Shown here piece by piece: positions 1 through 5,671 of a stretch of DNA of 8,299 nucleotides. Every line of letters starts with the position of its first letter. The first letter of the stretch is position 1. This DNA is from Eubacterium sp. (GTDB lineage: Bacteria; Bacillota; Clostridia; Lachnospirales; Lachnospiraceae). The notes below the pieces were generated by a model. That model did not search any database. It was not told the DNA's origin and saw only the letters and a program-made list of their open reading frames with translations. The position numbers were made by a program, and so were the translations under genes. The stretch lies in assembly GCA_003520145.1 (NCBI GenBank), contig DOVJ01000083.1, positions 1-8,299 on the forward strand. The letters are read 5' to 3'.

Positions 1-326
1 AGGTATCTCGGAATCGTCACCTCTCCAAACCCAAGTGCCAAGGACAGCGGAGCCTTTCCGATCTTATATATCTTCATGAGCTTTTCGATATCGTCAATCG
101 ATACAAGGCCCTCTGCCGCCCTGTACTGCTCATCGATTTCCTGAACATTCTTATCAATAAGACCCGGAATGCTCATTTCCTCCCCGCATTCTGCGCAAAC
201 AGCCACAGTAATTGCAAAGGTATATTCCTTATCCCTTATATTCTTTACGATGTCCTTCTTCTGCAAAAGATACTCGGTCTCTTTCCTGCACTCTATGCAG
301 AAATCTCTTCTTCCCTTCTCTGTCAT
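1..326 (-). CDS. MqsA-like zinc-finger/HTH antitoxin-type regulator (3' part beyond window)
   Basis: The visible part is 108 complete codons, running off the left edge. Two CxxC pairs (C10/C13 in FCIEC and C44/C47 in VCAEC) form a zinc-finger-like N-terminal domain. A helix-turn-helix begins near residue 76 (SIDDIEKLMKIYKIGKAPLS, then LALGFGEVTIPRYL). This zinc finger followed by a PLSxxLGxGEVTIxRYL helix-turn-helix is the pattern of MqsA-family antitoxins and of the larger proteins in which the same module precedes a Panacea (DUF4065/SocA-like) domain; which form this is cannot be seen. Such proteins bind DNA and neutralise or regulate a partner toxin. The start ATG at 326-324 is preceded at good spacing by GGAGGTGAA (332-339), and no in-frame upstream start was seen. 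It has its own consensus promoter and is insulated from the ABC operon by a terminator. The family call is by motif recognition; the toxin partner, if any, lies outside. Confidence 0.8.
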   Translation of the reverse strand, partial: MTEKGRRDFCIECRKETEYLLQKKDIVKNIRDKEYTFAITVAVCAECGEEMSIPGLIDKNVQEIDEQYRAAEGLVSIDDIEKLMKIYKIGKAPLSLALGFGEVTIPRY

Positions 327-331
327 AATGT

Positions 332-339
332 TCACCTCC
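332..339 (-). promoter_or_regulatory. Ribosome binding site of the MqsA-like gene
   Basis: On the minus strand GGAGGTGA lies a few bases before the ATG at 326. It is close to the full anti-Shine-Dalgarno complement and fixes the start codon. Together with the consensus promoter it suggests high intrinsic expression that would need repression. Confidence 0.85.
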
Positions 340-370
340 GAAGAGTATATGATGTATTTTTCTATTTTTT

Positions 371-396
371 CAATCATCATTATAACACTATGATTG
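371..396. promoter_or_regulatory. Perfect 7-bp dyad around the -10 box, candidate operator
   Basis: CAATCAT (371-377) and ATGATTG (390-396) are exact inverted repeats separated by 12 bp. The spacer contains the -10 box (379-384), one arm falls in the promoter spacer and the other at the expected transcription start near 372. A dimeric helix-turn-helix protein bound here would block RNA polymerase. The gene downstream encodes such a protein, so autoregulation is the natural inference. No binding evidence exists in the sequence alone. Confidence 0.55.
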
Positions 397-407
397 CTTT
401 TTGTCAA
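379..407 (-). promoter_or_regulatory. Consensus sigma-A promoter of the MqsA-like gene
   Basis: On the minus strand the -35 is TTGACA (402-407) and the -10 is TATAAT (379-384), with a 17-bp spacer (385-401). All twelve core bases match the housekeeping consensus at optimal spacing. Transcription would start near 372, giving a leader of about 46 nt before the ATG at 326. It lies immediately after the ABC operon terminator, so the downstream gene is an independent unit. Confidence 0.93.
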
Positions 408-419
408 TATCCTATCATC

Positions 420-485
420 AAAAAAGTTGTTGATTTCCAGCCCCTAACCATTACTCTAAAAGCTTACAGGCTGAAAATCAACAAC
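420..485 (-). terminator. Intrinsic terminator of the ABC transporter operon
   Basis: Arms 426-442 and 469-485 form a 17-bp stem. In minus-strand RNA every pair forms, one as G-U (437/474), and the stem is followed by six U (420-425). On the plus strand the same position would be a C-A mismatch and no T-run follows, so the terminator works for leftward transcription. The loop is long (26 nt, 443-468). It begins 30 bp beyond the stop codon of the second permease gene. Confidence 0.9.
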
Positions 486-514
486 AATTATACTTGATTA
501 TGATTTTTTCACAC

Positions 515-1645
515 TTACCTCTTCACCCTCGAAGTCATCATAGACACCCCAAAGCAAGCTAACGCGAATGCAAAGATCACACCGATTTTACCCATTACCA
601 CGCCTACGGACTCACCTCTGAATATATCCTTCACAGCAAGTGTGTACCAGTAGTTCGGTGTGAACCTGCCGACTGCCTTGATCTTATCGCCTAAGAGGTC
701 AACTCCGACGAAGGTTCCGCCAAGGAAGGCAAATGACAGTCCGATGATATTCGTTATAGCAGCAACCGCACCATCCTTAAGTTCAAAGTTAACTATGAAG
801 CTAAGAAGCATTATGCACGCAAGCGTATATACAGAAAGTGCCAATACTGCAAGTAACCACTTCTTTGTCATGAAGTATTCACCCGCTTCAGGTATCGTTG
901 CAGCAGTTATAAGAACTGCAAGTATTATGAGGCAGAACACTCCGACTCCGGATATGATAGCTATGTTGCGGTCAAGAAGCTTAAGACTGGAAGCTTCAGT
1001 CCTGTCCTTGATTTCCTTCTTGTTAAAAAGAAGTACTGTTGGAAGGATTGTTGAGAAGATGATCGAGAAGATTCCGAAAGGAAGGAATGTGAATAACACT
1101 GGAGTTATACTTTCCTTTTTTACTTCCTCTGCTCTGATGCTCACATATTCCTTCATGTCCATAGCCTTGTAGCTATTCTCAAGGCTATCATCGAAAGATT
1201 CGCCTGATAAGTATCTTTTGACTGCGTTGCCAAGCAGACGATTTAACTGCATATTGACGAATATTCCATTAGGCAAAGCTTCATCATATTCACACACTAT
1301 ACTTGAAGGAGTATCAGTACTAAGACTGTCGCCAAAGCCCTCAGGTATCCTTATGCAGCATGCGATATGCTGATAATATATAGACTCTGTTATCATCTCA
1401 TCTGTAAGCTTTTCCTTCGACACATCATGAAGCTTTCCGATATAAGCCACAAGCGCCTTCGACTCTACCGAGTTATCTTCATCCACTACATATACAGTGT
1501 AACAGCTTGCAGCTGCATTTTCCGTATTCTTTCCCTTATTGTTAGCGCTTAGAGCTATTATCATGCCGATCACTATACAGGTATACATGATGAGGCCGCT
1601 CTTATTGCTTTTTGCCACTCTGAAAAATGATCTAAATACTTGCAT
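515..1645 (-). CDS. ABC-2 type exporter permease, second subunit
   Basis: A 376-residue membrane protein with the ABC2_membrane_3-like layout. There is one N-terminal helix (about 17-34), a large extracytoplasmic domain (about 35-180), then five further helices (about 181-206, 227-250, 262-286, 292-316 and 350-369). The conserved FTPNYWY stretch before the last helix is typical of this permease type. It should pair with the preceding permease as a heterodimer powered by the ATPase encoded at the head of the operon. Its ATG overlaps the end of the first permease gene by 14 nt, with AGGAAGGAA upstream as ribosome binding site, indicating translational coupling. The stop TAA is followed by a strong terminator. 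The substrate is unknown; amphiphilic antibiotics, lipids or peptides are possible by analogy only. Confidence 0.88.
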   Translation of the reverse strand: MQVFRSFFRVAKSNKSGLIMYTCIVIGMIIALSANNKGKNTENAAASCYTVYVVDEDNSVESKALVAYIGKLHDVSKEKLTDEMITESIYYQHIACCIRIPEGFGDSLSTDTPSSIVCEYDEALPNGIFVNMQLNRLLGNAVKRYLSGESFDDSLENSYKAMDMKEYVSIRAEEVKKESITPVLFTFLPFGIFSIIFSTILPTVLLFNKKEIKDRTEASSLKLLDRNIAIISGVGVFCLIILAVLITAATIPEAGEYFMTKKWLLAVLALSVYTLACIMLLSFIVNFELKDGAVAAITNIIGLSFAFLGGTFVGVDLLGDKIKAVGRFTPNYWYTLAVKDIFRGESVGVVMGKIGVIFAFALACFGVSMMTSRVKR

Positions 1646-2714
1646 ACTGATTCCTTCCTGCCTTTATAAAGCCAAATACAAAACATACCACTATACATAC
1701 ACACATATATATAACGCTTCGCATATATCGCTCTCCCCCGCCATATATGTTGAGCGTGTAGAAAGCGTCACTTATGACCGCAAATGGATTGATCCTGTTG
1801 ATGATAGGACACTTCGTATCGATAAGAAGCTTCATATCACCGACATAGAGGCCCGACAAGAATCCGCCGCCAAGCGAGAGAACCATCGCTATAGAAACCC
1901 TTGTGCTCTCCTTAAGCGAATATATGTGCCCAAGGCCAAAGCCGATAGCCTGTCCTAAGAGCACTCCAAGCACCGCCGTTAAGTAGATATAACCTTCATC
2001 GCATCCAAAAGACAATCCAAGAATATGCACATAGTACACTATAGCAACCACTATGGATATAATCTGAAATGTCGTGGTAGCAAGGAGCTTCATGAGCTCA
2101 TACAGAGGCTTGCATATAGGCGCTGCAAGTTCCCTCACACCCACTACATACTGTCCTGGATTCGAACTTGTGAAAACCGCTATCGCGCCCGTGATACCAA
2201 GAAGGCTTGTCATAGCTATGAGGTTATAGAAGTACATGATGTAAGGATCCTTGTTCTCACCTGCTATTCCCTTGGCAACTACGATATCCTTATCATATAC
2301 CTGTCCGTGTGTGGCAAGAGCCTGACGGTAACTTGCCACCACATCAGCAACTATACTCTGGCTTGTACCGTTATTCTTTATATCCATCTTCACATCCATA
2401 TCATCCTGCGGATGAAGGATAGCACACACTTTCTCGGACTTAAGAAGCTTTATGGCTTCATCACTGTCAGTAACAGTGATATCAAACATAGCTTCTCCAT
2501 TATCATACTTAATCCCCTTAAGGACACTCTCTATCATGCTGTCCTCACGGTCTATCGCAATCTTAAGTGTAGAAGCCTTGTCGTTATTGTAAAGAGAGGA
2601 GAACGCCACATAAAAAAGTGTTCCGAGTATCAAAGGAAATATCATGTTCCAGAACAGATTAACCTTAGTTCTGAACCCATTCTTTAATTCTGTCAAATAT
2701 ACTTTTATGTACAT
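1632..2714 (-). CDS. ABC-2 type exporter permease, first subunit
   Basis: A 360-residue permease from the ATG at 2714. Helix 1 is at about 20-41, followed by an extracytoplasmic domain (about 42-158) and helices at about 159-181, 209-232, 242-264, 271-291 and 333-350. The INPFAVISDAFY segment before the last helix is a recognisable feature of this permease class. It is similar in plan to the next gene product, so the exporter is probably a heterodimer. I prefer ATG 2714 because AAGGTGGG (2723-2730) lies 8 nt upstream, directly after the ATPase stop codon. A longer version from GTG at 2741 would add nine residues (MRTERWVRH) and overlap the ATPase gene, but it puts that ribosome binding site inside the coding region. 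The 3' end overlaps the second permease gene by 14 nt. Confidence 0.88.
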   Translation of the reverse strand: MYIKVYLTELKNGFRTKVNLFWNMIFPLILGTLFYVAFSSLYNNDKASTLKIAIDREDSMIESVLKGIKYDNGEAMFDITVTDSDEAIKLLKSEKVCAILHPQDDMDVKMDIKNNGTSQSIVADVVASYRQALATHGQVYDKDIVVAKGIAGENKDPYIMYFYNLIAMTSLLGITGAIAVFTSSNPGQYVVGVRELAAPICKPLYELMKLLATTTFQIISIVVAIVYYVHILGLSFGCDEGYIYLTAVLGVLLGQAIGFGLGHIYSLKESTRVSIAMVLSLGGGFLSGLYVGDMKLLIDTKCPIINRINPFAVISDAFYTLNIYGGGERYMRSVIYMCVCIVVCFVFGFIKAGRNQYASI

Positions 2715-2722
2715 ATGTCTTA

Positions 2723-2730
2723 CCCACCTT
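2723..2730 (-). promoter_or_regulatory. Ribosome binding site that decides the first permease start
   Basis: AAGGTGGG on the minus strand starts at the base after the ATPase stop (TGA, 2733-2731) and ends 8 nt before the ATG at 2714. It favours that ATG over the overlapping GTG at 2741. Confidence 0.7.
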
Positions 2731-3681
2731 TCAGTCCTCACTGTCTCTTAATTCCTTGCCCGTTATCTCAAGGAATACATCGTTAAGTGTAGGAAGCTGT
2801 GAATATATCCTGTCATAACTTAAGTTTTTATCTGCGAAGTAACCTGCCACGTGTACGACGTTGTGCTTACCGCCGTCACATTTGATGATTATCTTATCGT
2901 TCTGATATGCTACATCATATACGTGATTGATCTTCTTAAGGTCTGACAGAACCTCGTCTGTAGCTGACTTCATATCCACTATGATATTCTCAGTACCCTT
3001 CACATGAGTTTTTAGTTCTTCAGCTGTTCCAAGAGCAAGTTCCTTACCCTTATCCATGATGAGGATGCGACTACAGATCTGCTCGACCTCTTCCATGTAG
3101 TGCGAAGTATAGATGATGGTTGCGCCATTGCGGTTAAGCTCCATAACACCTTCAAGAATCTTGTTACGTGACTGTGGGTCAACCGCAACAGTTGGCTCAT
3201 CAAGTATTATGAGTTCAGGCTTATGAACTATACCACAGGCTATGTTAAGTCTTCTAAGAAGACCGCCAGAAAGCTTCTTAGGATAGAACTTTCTGAAGCT
3301 CTCAAGTCCTACAAAACTTATAGCCTCCTCAACATACTGCTTTTTCTTAGCCTTATCCTTAATATAAAGTCCACAGAAGTAGTCAATGTTCTCATATACA
3401 GTAAGTGTATCGAATACCGCCACATTCTGCGGAACGATACCTATCTTCGCCTTGAGATCATATCTTGATGGCTTCATCTTCTCTCCGAAGAGCTCTATAT
3501 CGCCCTTGTCATAAGAAAGAAGCGAAAGAAGACAGTTGATAGTTGTCGACTTACCTGAACCATTCGGTCCAAGAAGACCAAACACCTCACCCTTCTTGAT
3601 CTCCAGATTGAAGTTATCCAAAGCGATAAGCTCATTATATCTCTTTACCAGATTTGAAATCTTAACAACAGTGTCATTCAT
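2731..3681 (-). CDS. ABC transporter ATP-binding protein (exporter, ABC-2 partner)
   Basis: A complete 316-residue cytoplasmic ATPase. Walker A is GPNGSGKST (38-46), the Q-loop is PQ (84-85), the signature is LSGGLLRR (137-144), Walker B is LIILDEP (157-163), the D-loop region is AVDP, and the switch histidine is TSH (192-194). About 100 residues after the nucleotide-binding domain match the accessory C-terminal region common in DrrA/CcmA-type exporters. It energises the two permeases encoded downstream; an ATPase plus two permeases in one operon is the arrangement of LnrLMN-type amphiphile exporters, but that function is not shown. The start ATG at 3681 has GAGGT (3688-3692) 6 nt upstream. 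No convincing promoter was found before it. The GGLLRR after the signature Ser-Gly is a slight variant of the usual GGMKRR/GGMQRR. Confidence 0.93.
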   Translation of the reverse strand: MNDTVVKISNLVKRYNELIALDNFNLEIKKGEVFGLLGPNGSGKSTTINCLLSLLSYDKGDIELFGEKMKPSRYDLKAKIGIVPQNVAVFDTLTVYENIDYFCGLYIKDKAKKKQYVEEAISFVGLESFRKFYPKKLSGGLLRRLNIACGIVHKPELIILDEPTVAVDPQSRNKILEGVMELNRNGATIIYTSHYMEEVEQICSRILIMDKGKELALGTAEELKTHVKGTENIIVDMKSATDEVLSDLKKINHVYDVAYQNDKIIIKCDGGKHNVVHVAGYFADKNLSYDRIYSQLPTLNDVFLEITGKELRDSED

Positions 3682-3775
3682 GATAATACCTCGATTCTTA
3701 ATAATAGTACCTCGCAGCGTGTCCCGCGAATTGATAAATGGTCAATACCTATAACATCGCCCTTACAGTTCACCC

Positions 3776-3857
3776 CACCTCATCTCCTACGCTCGCACTT
3801 CGTGCTCTACCGCCATGTTGCTTCGCACATGGCTGCGTAGTCGATGGAGGTGAGGTG
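3776..3857. repeat. Branched hairpin arm of the structured block
   Basis: The base is a 12-bp stem: 3776-3787 pairs with 3846-3857, with one T-G position (3783/3850). After an internal bulge, TACGC (3788-3792) pairs with GCGTA (3835-3839). The interior carries two small hairpins: GCAC-TTC-GTGC (3795-3805), and CCATGT/ACATGG (3813-3818 with 3827-3832) topped by GCTTCGC. The fold is a two-branched cloverleaf-like arm. Confidence 0.75.
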
Positions 3858-3870
3858 ACTGCTTCGCAGT
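3858..3870. repeat. Short hairpin ACTGC-TTC-GCAGT
   Basis: A perfect 5-bp stem with a three-base TTC loop (GAA on the minus strand). The same 13 bases recur exactly at 3898-3910 as the tip of the next hairpin, so it is a direct repeat as well as a hairpin. Confidence 0.8.
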
Positions 3871-3873
3871 ACG

Positions 3874-3933
3874 GTTGTTATCCAGAATGCGTTTAAAACT
3901 GCTTCGCAGTTTAACGCATTTTGGAATAACAAC
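3874..3933. repeat. Long hairpin of the structured block
   Basis: A stem of about 27 bp: GTTGTTAT (3874-3881) with ATAACAAC (3926-3933), 3882-3893 with 3913-3924, and AACTGC (3897-3902) with GCAGTT (3906-3911) closing on a TTC loop. There are only two small bulges (3925 and 3894-3895). No T-run follows on either strand, so it is not a standard intrinsic terminator despite its strength. Confidence 0.85.
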
Positions 3934-3962
3934 CTAACTGTAATCACTAACCTATTTATACC

Positions 3963-3989
3963 AAAAAAACCTCACTAAAAACTAGTGAG
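3963..3989 (-). terminator. Intrinsic terminator of the suf operon
   Basis: On the minus strand CTCACTA, loop GTTTT and TAGTGAG (3971-3989) form a 7-bp stem, followed after one G by seven T (3963-3969). It begins 37 bp downstream of the sufU stop codon and separates the suf operon from the ABC operon. The stem is short and modest in G+C, so some readthrough is possible. Confidence 0.82.
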
Positions 3990-4026
3990 ATTTGTAATGA
4001 ATTCCTATATTCTGATATGACATTTG

Positions 4027-4461
4027 TCACATGTTTTGTGTTGCTTCATCGAAGGTTCTCCAGCCAAGCATCGCACACTTTACTCTTGCTGGCATGTGTG
4101 ATATATCCCTTAAGGCTTCGCCCTCTTCAAGTTCTGATATCTCATCATCTGTAGCTGTTCCTCTTATCATCCCCTGGAATATTCCATGAAGTCTTCTTGC
4201 TTCTTCTAGGTTCTTTCCTATCACGAGATCGAGCATGATGTCTGCAGAAGCCTGCGATATAGCGCAGCCTTCGCCTACATAAGCACCATCTGTTACGACT
4301 CCGTCTTCTATCTTAAGCTTAAGAACGATATCGTCTCCGCAGCTTGGATTCACTCCGCGAAGCTCAACTGTAGCGCCTGTCATCTCATGCTTATGTCCAG
4401 GTCTTATATTGTGATCTGTAAGAATCTCACTATAATAGCTCTTCATCTCATCAGTCTGCAT
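4027..4461 (-). CDS. sufU: SufU, zinc-dependent sulfur-transfer partner of SufS
   Basis: A 144-residue protein of the IscU/SufU fold. C41 and D43 (NPSCGDD), C66 (EGCAIS) and C129 (RVKCAML) match the zinc ligands known in Bacillus subtilis SufU (C41, D43, C66, C128). The extra segment between the second and third cysteines (LHGIFQGMIRGTATDDE region) distinguishes SufU from the IscU scaffold. In Firmicutes SufU accepts persulfide sulfur from SufS and passes it to the SufBCD scaffold. The gene overlaps sufS by 11 nt, with AAGGAG 8 nt before the ATG, so it is translationally coupled to its enzyme partner. It is the last gene before the operon terminator. Confidence 0.96.
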   Translation of the reverse strand: MQTDEMKSYYSEILTDHNIRPGHKHEMTGATVELRGVNPSCGDDIVLKLKIEDGVVTDGAYVGEGCAISQASADIMLDLVIGKNLEEARRLHGIFQGMIRGTATDDEISELEEGEALRDISHMPARVKCAMLGWRTFDEATQNM

Positions 4462-5668
4462 ATCCCATTCTCCTTCTAAGAGAAGCTACTGATTCTACGA
4501 ATCTGTCAGCTTCCTCTTTGGTATTGTATAAAGAAAAGCTTACTCTTGCACTTGATGATATACCTAAGTACTGCATAAGCGGCTGTGCACAATGATGACC
4601 TGCTCTTATGCATACTCCGTCACTACTTAAGATCTGAGATATATCATGAGGGTGTACTCCCTCTACTCTGAATGTAAGAATTCCATTGTGAAGTCTTCCT
4701 TCCTTCGGTCCATATACACTCACATAAGGTATAGCCATGAGCTTCTCATAAGTATATACGCAGAGTTCCTCTTCAGCCGCCATGATGTCCTCAAAGCCTA
4801 TCTTTTCATAATAGTCTATCGCAGCCGCAAGACCTACTGCGCCACCTGCATTTACCGTACCAGCCTCGAAGCAGTGAGGCTTTTCTGCATATGTAGCACT
4901 ATCTCTCGTTACATACTCGATCATCTCACCGCCATAGAAGAACGGCTCAATTCTATCCATAACTTCATCTTTTATGTACAGAGCGCCTATTCCCATAGGA
5001 CCTAACATCTTATGGCCCGAGAAGGCAAGCGCATCTACTCCGAGGTCTTTCACATCAACCTTGATATGAGGCACACTCTGAGCTCCATCTGCTATGAACA
5101 AAGCCCCGTTCTCATGAGCGATAGAAGCCAAAGCCTTGATGTCCTGCTTAACACCGAGAACATTCGATATCTGAGCCATCGCAACAAGCTTTGTATTAGG
5201 TGTGAGATAACTTCTAAAGCGTTCCTCGCTTATAAATCCCTCTTCATCAGGCTCTATATATACAAGCTTCGCGCCGAGTCTCTTAGCTGCCTGCTGCCAT
5301 ACAAGAAGGTTACTATGGTGCTCCATGATCGTTATGAGTATCTCATCACCAGCCTTCACATATGCATCAGCTATGCTGTGTGACGCAAAGTTAAGTCCTT
5401 CCGTCGCATTGCGGGTAAATACTATCTCTGACGGCTTAGCGCCTAAAAGGTACGCAACCTTTTCTCTAGCCATCTCATAATCTTCAGTCGCCCTAACTGC
5501 AAGATCATAGAGACCTCTAAGCGGATTGGCATTATCATGTTCATAATAATCCCTAACCGCATCAAGGACTGACTGAGGCTTCTGCGTAGTAGCCGCATTG
5601 TCTAAGTATGCTATATCTGGATTATTCCTAAAAAGCGGAAAATCCTTCCTTATATCACTAGAAATCAT
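4451..5668 (-). CDS. sufS: SufS, class II cysteine desulfurase
   Basis: A 405-residue PLP enzyme that removes sulfur from L-cysteine, giving alanine and an enzyme-bound persulfide for Fe-S cluster assembly. Landmarks are YLDNAATTQKP (21-31), the catalytic MEHHSN (115-120), ADGAQSVPH (194-201), the PLP lysine K220 in SGHKMLGP, and the persulfide cysteine C360 in RAGHHCAQPLM. The single-residue cysteine context and full length place it in the SufS/CsdA group rather than IscS/NifS. The start ATG at 5668 lies 3 nt after the sufD stop, with AGGAAGGA reaching into the end of sufD as ribosome binding site. The downstream end overlaps sufU by 11 nt. Confidence 0.97.
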   Translation of the reverse strand: MISSDIRKDFPLFRNNPDIAYLDNAATTQKPQSVLDAVRDYYEHDNANPLRGLYDLAVRATEDYEMAREKVAYLLGAKPSEIVFTRNATEGLNFASHSIADAYVKAGDEILITIMEHHSNLLVWQQAAKRLGAKLVYIEPDEEGFISEERFRSYLTPNTKLVAMAQISNVLGVKQDIKALASIAHENGALFIADGAQSVPHIKVDVKDLGVDALAFSGHKMLGPMGIGALYIKDEVMDRIEPFFYGGEMIEYVTRDSATYAEKPHCFEAGTVNAGGAVGLAAAIDYYEKIGFEDIMAAEEELCVYTYEKLMAIPYVSVYGPKEGRLHNGILTFRVEGVHPHDISQILSSDGVCIRAGHHCAQPLMQYLGISSSARVSFSLYNTKEEADRFVESVASLRRRMGYAD

Positions 5669-5671
5669 ATA

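Larger units (their letters stand above)
3763..3943. repeat. Structured repeat block with 8-bp terminal inverted repeats (MITE/REP-like candidate)
   Basis: TTACAGTT (3763-3770) and AACTGTAA (3936-3943) are exact inverted repeats bounding about 181 bp. Inside, nearly all sequence is in hairpins: a branched arm (3776-3857), a short hairpin (3858-3870) and a long hairpin (3874-3933). Three apices read GCTTCGC (3820-3826, 3861-3867, 3901-3907); the fourth is CACTTCGTG. Short non-coding DNA with terminal inverted repeats and internal palindromes fits a MITE or REP/BIME-type element, or a structured RNA. No clear target-site duplication is visible at the edges, and copy number in the genome cannot be judged here. 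Confidence 0.6.
3682..4026. other. Gene-free region between the ABC and suf operons
   Basis: These 345 bp hold no credible coding sequence. From right to left they contain the suf terminator (3963-3989), a block of nested inverted repeats (3763-3943), and about 80 bp of leader before the ABC ATPase. In that leader GAGGTA occurs twice, 21 nt apart (3709-3713 and the true ribosome binding site 3688-3692), and a dyad ATTGA/TCAAT lies at 3730-3746. A TTGACC on the minus strand (3740-3745) has no -10 box at normal distance, so the ABC promoter is not identified. Confidence 0.8.

Noticed and set aside
169..393. Plus-strand 74-codon open frame near the left edge
   Set aside because: It runs antisense through the zinc-finger gene, its ribosome binding site and its promoter, and the product has no recognisable features.
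660..1172. Long plus-strand open frame opposite the second permease gene
   Set aside because: It lies wholly within a well-supported membrane protein gene on the other strand, has no ribosome binding site I could see, and its product has no recognisable motif.
2025..2687. 220-codon plus-strand open frame opposite the first permease gene
   Set aside because: A shadow of the permease coding frame; the product is a low-complexity mix rich in His, Tyr and Ile with no domain, while the minus-strand protein has clear ABC-2 features.
2715..2741. GTG start at 2741 for the first permease, giving nine more residues
   Set aside because: The good ribosome binding site (2723-2730) sits inside this extension at correct distance from ATG 2714, and no comparable site precedes the GTG.
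3704..3745. Promoter for the ABC operon built from TTGACC (3740-3745) and TACTAT (3704-3709) on the minus strand
   Set aside because: The two boxes are 30 bp apart, far from the 16-18 bp needed, and neither has a partner at normal spacing.
3815..3853. Mini open frame (MLLRTWLRSRWR) on the plus strand in the palindromic block
   Set aside because: Twelve codons, no ribosome binding site, and the sequence is dictated by the inverted repeats.
3763..3943. CRISPR array or tRNA as explanation of the repeated hairpins
   Set aside because: Repeats are hairpin tips at irregular distances without spacer-repeat periodicity, and the branched fold has no acceptor-stem/CCA or T-arm consensus.
3955..3961. 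TATAAA just after the suf terminator as a -10 box for leftward transcription
   Set aside because: The hexamer 17 bp upstream has no resemblance to TTGACA and there is no extended -10 TG; A+T-rich sequence after a terminator tract explains it.
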